7,160 bases of DNA from an uncultured Dechloromonas sp. (GTDB lineage Bacteria; Pseudomonadota; Gammaproteobacteria; Burkholderiales; Rhodocyclaceae), in assembly GCA_946477505.1 (NCBI GenBank), contig CAMKYP010000202.1, forward strand, positions 1 to 7,160, in the 5' to 3' direction. Below, piece by piece: positions 1-5,337 of this stretch; positions within the stretch are counted from its first letter, which is position 1; each line of letters opens with the position of its first letter. Below the pieces are notes generated by a model, which searched no databases, had not been told where the DNA came from, and was given only the letters and a program-made list of their open reading frames with translations. The position numbers were made by a program, and so were the translations under genes.

Positions 1-20
1 CAAGTAAGCGTTTCTTGCTC

Positions 21-55
21 AACAAAAAACCCGCGGATTCCGCGGGTTTTTTGTT
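21..55. terminator. Bidirectional rho-independent terminator downstream of dps
   Basis: A perfect 16-base inverted repeat (21-36 and 40-55) surrounds a 3-base loop, ATT. The core is CCCGCGG/CCGCGGG, flanked by an A-run on the left and a T-run on the right, so a GC stem followed by a U-tract is formed whichever strand is transcribed. It lies 15 bases beyond the stop codon of dps and would end the dps transcript on the minus strand. It would equally end a plus-strand gene located just left of the window, which would make that gene convergent with dps. Confidence 0.9.
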
Positions 56-70
56 GCCGGCCGTTTTTGC

Positions 71-535
71 TCAGTTTTCCAGCAGGCTGCGCAACATCCA
101 GGCGTTCTTTTCATGAATCTGCATACGCTGGGTCAGCAGGTCGGCGGTCGGCTCGTCGCCGGCCTTGTCGACCAGCGGGAACAGGCTGCGCGCTGTCTTG
201 GTCACGGCCTCCTGTCCAGCGACCAGCTGTTTGATCATCTCTTCGGCACTGACCTTGCCTTCGCTCTCCTTGATCACCGTCAGCTTCGAGAACTCGCGGT
301 AGGTGCCGGGGGCGGCGACACCCAGGGCGCGGATGCGCTCGGCGATCAGGTCGAGTGCATTCCACAGTTCGGTGTATTGGTCCATGAACATCACGTGCAA
401 GGTGTTGAACATCGGACCTGTCACGTTCCAGTGAAAGTTGTGTGTCTTCAGGTACAGCGTGAACGAGTCGGCGAGCAGGCGCGACAGTCCCTCGGCAATT
501 TTCTCGCGATCCTTTTTGGTGATTCCGATATCCAT
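71..535 (-). CDS. dps: Dps family DNA-binding mini-ferritin (starvation/stationary-phase protection)
   Basis: This 154-residue protein matches the usual length and shape of Dps proteins. They form cytoplasmic dodecamers that oxidise Fe(II), normally with hydrogen peroxide, store the iron, and in many cases bind and compact DNA. The signature block runs from about residue 28 to 72 (THNFHWNVTGP, then TLH, then YTELW, then D-L-I-AERIRALG). The inter-subunit ferroxidase ligands correspond to H35, H47, D62 and E66. The position matching E. coli Asp67 is Met51, with an Asp next to it at 52. The N-terminus is short, with a few lysines and arginines (K7, K8, R10, K12), so DNA binding is possible but not shown. 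The ATG at 533-535 has an AGGAG 7 bases upstream. The gene stands alone between two terminators, so it is likely monocistronic. Family assignment is firm; true DNA binding is inference. Confidence 0.95.
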   Translation of the reverse strand: MDIGITKKDREKIAEGLSRLLADSFTLYLKTHNFHWNVTGPMFNTLHVMFMDQYTELWNALDLIAERIRALGVAAPGTYREFSKLTVIKESEGKVSAEEMIKQLVAGQEAVTKTARSLFPLVDKAGDEPTADLLTQRMQIHEKNAWMLRSLLEN

Positions 536-565
536 GGCGACACTCCTAGTGTGGTGAGTTGATGC

Positions 566-606
566 TGCTCATTGTCCGCGAGCAAGTCTCCGGGCGCCAA
601 TGAGCA
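566..606. repeat. 9-base inverted repeat in the dps leader
   Basis: TGCTCATTG at 566-574 is matched exactly by CAATGAGCA at 598-606, with 23 bases between the arms (32 bases centre to centre, about three helical turns). It sits between the dps start codon and the candidate -10 at 619-624. It could be a pair of operator half-sites or a 9-bp stem in the dps mRNA leader. I do not recognise it as an OxyR or Fur site. The pairing is seen directly; the role is inference. Confidence 0.35.
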
Positions 607-618
607 ATGCCGATGGCA

Positions 619-624
619 ATCATA
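619..624 (-). promoter_or_regulatory. Candidate -10 element for dps
   Basis: On the minus strand positions 624-619 read TATGAT, one base from the sigma-70 -10 consensus. It lies just after the dctM terminator and about 85 bases before the dps start. No good -35 is present at the expected distance, because that stretch is the T-run of the terminator, so the promoter may depend on an activator or an alternative sigma factor. A TTGAAA (635-630) is also present but has no good -10 behind it. Confidence 0.2.
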
Positions 625-639
625 GACCGTTTCAATGGC

Positions 640-666
640 AAAAAAAAAGCGGGGCCGCAGCCCCGC
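640..666 (-). terminator. Rho-independent terminator of the dctQM operon
   Basis: On the minus strand a 7-bp stem GCGGGGC/GCCCCGC (666-660 with 655-649) closes a 4-base loop TGCG and is followed directly by nine T residues (648-640). It lies 27 bases beyond the dctM stop codon. It separates the transporter transcript from dps, which is on the same strand downstream. Confidence 0.93.
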
Positions 667-692
667 CAAGGTTGGTTCCAGATCGTTCAGGC

Positions 693-2156
693 TTACTTGT
701 TCTCGCTCTGCAGGTTCTTGAGCAGGTCGGCCGCCGAGTCCTCGGTGGGGGCTTTGGCCCCTTCGCCCTCCTGCATCAGCGAACCGAGGTCTACATCGCC
801 CTGGTGCTCCATACGGGCCTTTTCGGCGGGGTCGCCGTAGCTGACGATATCCGGGAAGATGATGATGATGGCGACCATGATGATCTGGATACAGACGAAG
901 GGAATGGCGCCCCAGTAGATGTCGGTGGTCTTGACCGAACTCGGCGCGACCGAGCGCAGGTAGAACAGCGCGAAGCCGAACGGCGGGTGCATGAACGAGG
1001 TTTGCATGTTGACCGCGAGCAGCACGCCGAACCAGACCAGGTCGATACCCAGCTTGTCCGCCACCGGCGCCAGCAGCGGCACGATGATGAAGGACAGTTC
1101 GAAGAAGTCGAGGAAGAAGGCCAGCACGAAGACCAGGATGTTGACCACGATCAGGAAGCCGACCTGGCCGCCTGGCAGTCCGAGCAGCAGGTGTTCAACC
1201 CACAGGTCGCCGTTGACGCCGCGGAAGACCAGGCCGAATACTGTCGAGCCGACGAGGATGAAGACCACGAACGACGACAGCTTGCCGGTAGTTTCCATCG
1301 CCTGCTTGAGCAGCTTGAAGCTGATGCGGCCGCGGGCCAGTGCCAGGATCAATGCGCCAGCCGCACCCATAGCGCCGCCTTCGGTCGGCGTCGCGATGCC
1401 GAGGAAGATGGTGCCGAGTACCAGGAAGATCAGTACCAGCGGCGGTACCAGCGTGGTGATGACGCGCAGGAACAGCTTGGCACCGCGCAGGGTGCGGGCT
1501 TCCGGCGGCAGGGCGGGGGCGGCTGAGGGTTTGAAGATGGCCAGGATGGCGACGTAACCGACGTACAGACCGGTCAGCACCAGGCCCGGGACCATGGCGC
1601 CTTCGTACATGTCGCCGACCGAACGGCCGAGCTGGTCGGCCATGATGATCAGCACCAGGGACGGCGGGATGATCTGGGCCAACGTTCCGGAGGCGGCAAT
1701 GACGCCGGAAGCCAGACGCTTGTCGTAGCCGTAACGCAGCATGATCGGCAGCGAGATCAGGCCCATCGAGATCACAGAAGCGGCAACCACGCCGGTGGTG
1801 GCGGCGAGCAGGGCGCCGACGAAGATGACGGCAAAGGCCAGGCCGCCGCGCATCGGGCCGAACAACTGGCCGATGGTGTCGAGCAGATCTTCCGCCATCC
1901 CGGATCGTTCGAGGATCAGGCCCATGAAGGTGAAGAAAGGAATGGCCAGCAGCGTGTCGTTGGCCATGATGCCGAAGATGCGCTCCGGCAGTGCCTGGAA
2001 CAGGGCCGGGGTGAGCAGGCCGAGTTCGATGCCGATCAGGCCGAAGACGATGCCGTTGGCGGCCAGCGCGAAGGCGACCGGGTAGCCGAACAGCAGAAAC
2101 AGAACCAGGGCGCCGAACATCAGCGGCGCCATGTTGGCGATGATGAACTCAGCCAT
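693..2156 (-). CDS. dctM: TRAP transporter large permease subunit (DctM family)
   Basis: This 487-residue polytopic protein is the large membrane subunit of a tripartite ATP-independent periplasmic transporter, which moves organic acids into the cytoplasm using an ion gradient. About a dozen hydrophobic segments span residues 10 to 438. Typical DctM motifs are visible: AIPFFTFMGLILERSGMAEDLLD (split at about 71-93), a GALLAATTGVVAASV segment (114-128), SGTLAQIIPPSLVLI (156-170), ATPTEGGAMGA (255-265) and NMQTSFMHPPFGFALFYLRS (383-402). The last motif and the overall style point to the mannitol/chloroaromatic or 2-oxoacid (FcbT3/TakM-like) group; the actual substrate cannot be read from the sequence. 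After about residue 438 a hydrophilic, acidic tail of about 50 residues follows. The start ATG overlaps the dctQ stop as TAATG and is preceded by a perfect AGGAGG (2164-2169) 7 bases away, so translation is probably coupled to dctQ. A terminator follows. Confidence 0.95.
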   Translation of the reverse strand: MAEFIIANMAPLMFGALVLFLLFGYPVAFALAANGIVFGLIGIELGLLTPALFQALPERIFGIMANDTLLAIPFFTFMGLILERSGMAEDLLDTIGQLFGPMRGGLAFAVIFVGALLAATTGVVAASVISMGLISLPIMLRYGYDKRLASGVIAASGTLAQIIPPSLVLIIMADQLGRSVGDMYEGAMVPGLVLTGLYVGYVAILAIFKPSAAPALPPEARTLRGAKLFLRVITTLVPPLVLIFLVLGTIFLGIATPTEGGAMGAAGALILALARGRISFKLLKQAMETTGKLSSFVVFILVGSTVFGLVFRGVNGDLWVEHLLLGLPGGQVGFLIVVNILVFVLAFFLDFFELSFIIVPLLAPVADKLGIDLVWFGVLLAVNMQTSFMHPPFGFALFYLRSVAPSSVKTTDIYWGAIPFVCIQIIMVAIIIIFPDIVSYGDPAEKARMEHQGDVDLGSLMQEGEGAKAPTEDSAADLLKNLQSENK

Positions 2157-2749
2157 TATTTGGCCTCCTGTGCTTTGGCGGCGGCAATGGCGGCGGCCAG
2201 TTCTTCCTCGGCGCTCGGGCCCTTGGGTTTGCTGTTCGGGTCGTCAATGCGGCCTTGCAGGAAGGCAATGCGCTTGATCAGCTCGGAAATGCCTTGCAAG
2301 GCGAGCAGCGTGAAACCGATCGGCAACAGGATCTTGACCGGCCAGCGGATCAGGCCGCCGGCATTGGCCGACATTTCACTGATGTGATAGGAGTCGGCGA
2401 CCAGCGGGATGGAGAGGTAAAGCACCAGCACGACCATCGGCAGCAGGAAGAACAGGGTGCCGATGATGTCGATAACGGCCAGGCCGCGCGGCGAGAGCTT
2501 GCCGGACAGGACGTCGATGCGGACGTGTTCATTTTTCTGCAACGTGTAGGGCGAGCAGAGCAGGAAAACGGCGGCAAACAGGTACCACTGAATTTCCAGC
2601 AGCCCGTTGGAACTGTAGTTGAACACAAAGCGCACCGCGGCGTTGCCTGAACTGATCACGGTCATGAGCAGTATCAGCCAGAATGCGCCTTTGCCTACCC
2701 GCTCGCTGATCCAGTCGATCAACTGCGAGAGCTTGAGCAGAAGGGTCAC
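2156..2749 (-). CDS. dctQ: TRAP transporter small permease subunit (DctQ family)
   Basis: This 197-residue inner-membrane protein is the small subunit that pairs with DctM in TRAP transporters. Four hydrophobic segments lie at roughly residues 20-40, 52-70, 93-113 and 138-158, the standard DctQ topology. Recognisable motifs are LEIQWYLFAAVFLLC (51-65), the loop KNEHVRIDVLSGKLS (72-86) and the segment EMSANAGGLIRWPVKILLPIGF (split at 125-146), which fit the mannitol/chloroaromatic or 2-oxoacid subgroup. The C-terminus (about 165-197) is hydrophilic and rich in Ala, Glu and Lys. The start is GTG (2749-2747) with GGAG 7 bases upstream. It is the first gene of a two-gene operon with dctM, overlapping it by one base. 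The periplasmic binding subunit DctP is not beside it: the gene upstream is divergent and unrelated, and a terminator lies beyond dctM. Confidence 0.94.
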   Translation of the reverse strand: MTLLLKLSQLIDWISERVGKGAFWLILLMTVISSGNAAVRFVFNYSSNGLLEIQWYLFAAVFLLCSPYTLQKNEHVRIDVLSGKLSPRGLAVIDIIGTLFFLLPMVVLVLYLSIPLVADSYHISEMSANAGGLIRWPVKILLPIGFTLLALQGISELIKRIAFLQGRIDDPNSKPKGPSAEEELAAAIAAAKAQEAK

Positions 2750-2775
2750 GAAATTTCTCCTCGATTGATAAAATT

Positions 2776-2798
2776 CCCGACTTCTTGAATTGGTCGGG
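2776..2798. promoter_or_regulatory. Inverted repeat in the dctQ / phosphatase divergent spacer
   Basis: CCCGAC (2776-2781) and GTCGGG (2793-2798) form a 6-base inverted repeat around an 11-base centre, in the middle of the 101-base spacer between two divergent genes. That position suits an operator controlling dctQM, the phosphatase or both. I could not identify a convincing -35/-10 pair on either strand. The spacer is otherwise AT-rich compared with its surroundings, as expected for a promoter region. Confidence 0.25.
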
Positions 2799-2850
2799 GT
2801 TAATGAAAATCCCAGTGGGCCAAATTTACAGCGAAGGTCATAGGCGGAAC

Positions 2851-3507
2851 ATGGTGGAAATCCCTACAAACAGGCCAACCCGCATCTGTCTGGTGCGCCA
2901 CGGCGAAACCGAGTGGAATGCGGAGCGCCGCATCCAGGGGCATATCGACATCGGACTCAACGAAACGGGCCGCCGCCAGGCAGTCGCGGCGGGGCGATGG
3001 CTGAAGCGGGCCGGCATTGTGGCGCTCTACAGCAGCGATCTGAAGCGGGCATGGACTACCGCCGAGTCCATTGGCGCCGAAATCGGCCTACTGCCGAAGG
3101 CGGTTCCGGAAATGCGCGAACGTCGTTATGGCGTGTTCGAGGGGCTGACCTACGATGAAGCGCGGGCACGCTATCCCGATGGCTATGGTGCTTTCGAGGG
3201 GCGCAACGCGGAGTATGCTTTCGAGAACGGCGAGAGCCTGAAGGCGATGTTCGCCCGGGTGACCGACAAGCTGAAAACCATTGCCGCCAGCCATCTCGGG
3301 CAGAATGTGGCGGTCGTCCTGCACGGAGGCGTGCTCGATGTCATCAACCGTTTCGTGCGCGGCAACCCGCTCGAAATGCCGCGCGATTTCCTGATTCCCA
3401 ATGCGGGTATCAACTGGATTTCAGTGCTCGACGGCGTCTGGCATCTCGATACCTGGGGCGAGACCGACCATCTGGAGCCGGGCGCTCTGGACGAACTGCC
3501 TTCGTGA
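2851..3507 (+). CDS. Histidine phosphatase superfamily protein (phosphoglycerate mutase-like)
   Basis: With the start at ATG 2851 the protein has 218 residues, typical of the single-domain cytoplasmic phosphatases of this superfamily (GpmB, PhoE, CobC and others). The phosphohistidine loop is LVRHGETEWN (14-23), with H17 the nucleophile and R16 its partner. Further conserved parts are SSDLKRAWTTAE (61-72, second arginine R66), the acid region MRERRYGVFEGLT (88-100, likely E90) and the second histidine in VLHGG (H158). Substrate cannot be decided: cofactor-independent mutase, alpha-ribazole phosphatase and broad phosphatase are all possible, and there are no cobalamin genes nearby. The frame is open further upstream, with a TTG at 2785 and an ATG at 2803, but the longer versions add residues outside the domain and the ATG at 2803 has poor spacing to its GGGG. 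ATG 2851 is preceded by AGG six bases away, a weak site. It is divergent from dctQ and 42 bases before glyA. Confidence 0.88.
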   Translation: MVEIPTNRPTRICLVRHGETEWNAERRIQGHIDIGLNETGRRQAVAAGRWLKRAGIVALYSSDLKRAWTTAESIGAEIGLLPKAVPEMRERRYGVFEGLTYDEARARYPDGYGAFEGRNAEYAFENGESLKAMFARVTDKLKTIAASHLGQNVAVVLHGGVLDVINRFVRGNPLEMPRDFLIPNAGINWISVLDGVWHLDTWGETDHLEPGALDELPS

Positions 3508-3513
3508 TAGAAT
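3505..3513 (+). promoter_or_regulatory. Candidate extended -10 promoter for glyA
   Basis: The bases TGATAGAAT form an extended -10 (TG, one base, TAGAAT), with the TG supplied by the stop codon of the phosphatase gene. The predicted start near 3520 would give a leader of about 30 bases before the glyA ATG. No strong -35 is seen, which is normal for extended -10 promoters. This would let glyA be transcribed strongly and independently of the gene before it. Pattern match only. Confidence 0.4.
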
Positions 3514-3549
3514 CTTCCCCCTTTTCTTCAATGGCTTGAGGCTACTCCC

Positions 3550-4800
3550 ATGTTTTCCGCGAAAGACACCCTGGCAAAAGTTGACCCCGAACTCTGGAAG
3601 GCGATTGAAGCCGAGAACCAGCGTCAGGAAGAGCACATCGAACTGATCGCGTCCGAAAACTATGTCAGCAAGGCTGTCATGGAAGCCCAAGGCTCCCAGC
3701 TGACCAACAAGTATGCCGAAGGCTACCCGGGCAAGCGTTACTACGGTGGCTGCGAATATGTCGACGTCGCCGAGCAGATCGCCATCGACCGCCTGAAGAA
3801 GCTGTTCGGTGCCGAAGCTGCCAACGTCCAGCCGAACTCCGGCTCGCAGGCGAACCAGGCCGTGCTGATGGCTTTTGCCAAGCCGGGCGACACCATCATG
3901 GGCATGAGTCTGGCCGAAGGCGGCCACCTGACCCACGGCATGGCCCTGAACATGTCCGGCAAGTGGTTCAACGTCGTCTCCTACGGTCTGAACGAGCAGG
4001 AAGAGATCGATTACGACAAGATGGAAGCGCTGGCCCGCGAGCACAAGCCGAAGATCATCGTTGCCGGTGCCTCCGCCTACGCCCTGCGCATCGATTTCGA
4101 GCGCTTCGCCAAGATTGCCAAGGAAGTCGGCGCTATTTTCTGGGTCGACATGGCTCACTACGCCGGCCTGATCGCCGCCGGTTTCTACCCGAACCCGGTT
4201 CCGTTCGCCGATGTCGTTACCTCGACCACCCACAAAACCCTGCGTGGCCCGCGCGGCGGCGTGATCCTGATGAAGGCCGAGCACGAGAAGGCGCTGAACT
4301 CCGCCATCTTCCCGGGCCTGCAAGGCGGCCCGCTGATGCACGTCATCGCTGCCAAGGCTGTCGCCTTCAAGGAAGCCGCTACCCCGGAATTCCGCAATTA
4401 TCAGGAACAAGTGGTCAATAACGCCCGCGTCATGGCCCGTGTGCTGGGTGAAGAGCGCGGTCTGCGCATCGTTTCCGGCCGCACCGAAAGCCACGTCTTC
4501 CTGGTCGACCTGCGCGCCAAGAACATCACAGGCAAGGATGCCGAAGCCGCCTTGGGCCGTGCCCACATCACGGTCAACAAGAACGGCATTCCGAACGACC
4601 CGCAGAAGCCGTTCGTTACCTCCGGCATCCGTATCGGCTCGCCGGCCATGACGACCCGCGGTTTCACCGAAATCGAGGCTGAGCAGATCGCCCATCTGGT
4701 GGCCGACGTGCTCGACGCCCCGAACGACGAAGCGGTTGCTGCCACGGTGCGCGAGAAGGTTTCCGCCCTGTGCAAGCGCTTCCCGGTCTACGGCGCCTGA
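3550..4800 (+). CDS. glyA: Serine hydroxymethyltransferase
   Basis: This 416-residue protein is full length for bacterial SHMT. The cytoplasmic PLP enzyme interconverts serine and glycine with tetrahydrofolate and 5,10-methylene-tetrahydrofolate, the main source of one-carbon units for purines, thymidylate and methionine. Visible family blocks are EEHIELIASENYVS (27-40), the block from GSQLTNKYAEGYPGKRYYG (48-66) to GCEYVD, NSGSQANQAV (96-105), GGHLTHG (124-130), VDMAHYAGL (199-207, with D200 and H203 near the cofactor) and TSTTHKTLRGPRGG (224-237), where K229 is the Schiff-base lysine. FVTSGIRIGSPA (355-366) holds the substrate-carboxylate arginine, R361. A GAGG lies 8 bases before the ATG. 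Codon choice is very even (CTG, AAG, GGC, ATC), as expected for a highly expressed gene. A possible extended -10 promoter sits just upstream and a strong palindrome just downstream. Confidence 0.98.
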   Translation: MFSAKDTLAKVDPELWKAIEAENQRQEEHIELIASENYVSKAVMEAQGSQLTNKYAEGYPGKRYYGGCEYVDVAEQIAIDRLKKLFGAEAANVQPNSGSQANQAVLMAFAKPGDTIMGMSLAEGGHLTHGMALNMSGKWFNVVSYGLNEQEEIDYDKMEALAREHKPKIIVAGASAYALRIDFERFAKIAKEVGAIFWVDMAHYAGLIAAGFYPNPVPFADVVTSTTHKTLRGPRGGVILMKAEHEKALNSAIFPGLQGGPLMHVIAAKAVAFKEAATPEFRNYQEQVVNNARVMARVLGEERGLRIVSGRTESHVFLVDLRAKNITGKDAEAALGRAHITVNKNGIPNDPQKPFVTSGIRIGSPAMTTRGFTEIEAEQIAHLVADVLDAPNDEAVAATVREKVSALCKRFPVYGA

Positions 4801-4803
4801 TCC

Positions 4804-4850
4804 GGATCGAGGCTTGAGGATCGAGCAATTGCTCGATCCTCGCTCGAACC
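4804..4850. repeat. Perfect 26-base palindrome with nested outer repeats between glyA and nrdR
   Basis: Bases 4816-4841 form a perfect palindrome, with half-site GAGGATCGAGCAA and its exact complement following without interruption. As RNA it gives an 11-bp stem with an AATT loop. The octamer GGATCGAG occurs at 4804-4811 and again at 4818-4825, 14 bases apart. On the right, GCTCGA at 4831-4836 is repeated at 4842-4847, so the outer arms also partly mirror each other. No T-run follows, so it is not a standard rho-independent terminator. It could be a mRNA-stabilising 3' hairpin for glyA, a partial terminator that lowers nrdR-ribD output, a protein-binding site, or a copy of a dispersed REP-like element. 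It does not resemble an NrdR box. Confidence 0.75.
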
Positions 4851-4872
4851 AGATATCTAACAGCTAACTTCC

Positions 4873-5337
4873 ATGAAGTGTCCTTTCTGCGGCGCGGAAG
4901 ACACGGCGGTCGCCGATACCCGTTTGAACGACGAGGGCGACGTCGTTCGTCGCCGCCGGAAGTGCAATGCCTGCGACAAGCGCTTCACGACCTACGAGCG
5001 GGCTGAAATCCAGTTGCCGCAGGTCGTCAAGAAAAACGGCCTGCGCACCGAGTTCCGGCGCGACAAGCTGCGCGCCAGTCTGGAGTTGGCGCTGCGCAAA
5101 CGGCCGGTGTCGATCGAGTCGGTCGACGCCGCTGTGGTTGATATCGAAGAGCGCCTGCTGTCGGCGGGTGAGCGCGAAGTGACCACCCAGCAACTGGGCG
5201 AGCTGGTCATGCGCGAACTGAAGAAGCTCGACAAGGTGGCCTACATCCGCTTCGCCTCGGTGTACCGGAATTTCGAAGACGTGGATGCTTTCTCCCGCGC
5301 CATCCGCGAAGTTTCCCCCGCCGCCAAGAAAAAATGA
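4873..5337 (+). CDS. nrdR: Transcriptional repressor NrdR (ribonucleotide reductase regulator)
   Basis: This 154-residue protein is full length for NrdR, which binds NrdR boxes and represses ribonucleotide reductase genes according to the ATP/dATP bound. The N-terminal zinc ribbon has MKCPFCG (Cys3, Cys6) and KCNACDKRFTTYER (Cys31, Cys34). An ATP-cone domain follows at about 49-139, including KKNGLRTEFRRDKL (53-66) and the typical block KLDKVAYIRFASVYRNFEDV (118-137). The tail ends in AAKKK. No good Shine-Dalgarno sequence precedes the ATG (the leader reads AGCTAACTTCC), so translation may be weak, which fits a low-abundance repressor. A poor promoter match exists in the gap (TTGCTC 4829-4834, 17 bases, GATATC 4852-4857), so co-transcription from glyA is as likely. 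The last four bases overlap the ribD start. Confidence 0.97.
   Translation: MKCPFCGAEDTAVADTRLNDEGDVVRRRRKCNACDKRFTTYERAEIQLPQVVKKNGLRTEFRRDKLRASLELALRKRPVSIESVDAAVVDIEERLLSAGEREVTTQQLGELVMRELKKLDKVAYIRFASVYRNFEDVDAFSRAIREVSPAAKKK

Noticed and set aside
600..1526. A 308-codon open frame on the plus strand opposite dctM
   Set aside because: Its translation is dominated by Asp, Glu, Gln and Arg, the usual antisense image of a hydrophobic membrane protein. dctM on the other strand has clear family motifs.
2785..2850. An upstream start (TTG 2785 or ATG 2803) for the phosphatase
   Set aside because: The extra 16-22 residues lie outside the domain, the ATG at 2803 has only three bases between GGGG and the start, and the longer forms would use up most of the divergent promoter region.
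3421..4695. A 424-codon open frame on the minus strand opposite glyA
   Set aside because: It lies entirely antisense to glyA and the end of the phosphatase gene, its translation is low-complexity without known motifs, and such frames arise from the strong third-position GC of a highly expressed gene.
4801..4872. An NrdR box or a riboswitch before nrdR-ribD
   Set aside because: No copy of the ACACWATATATWGTGT-type box is present. The spacer is too short and lacks the conserved multi-stem layout expected of an FMN riboswitch.
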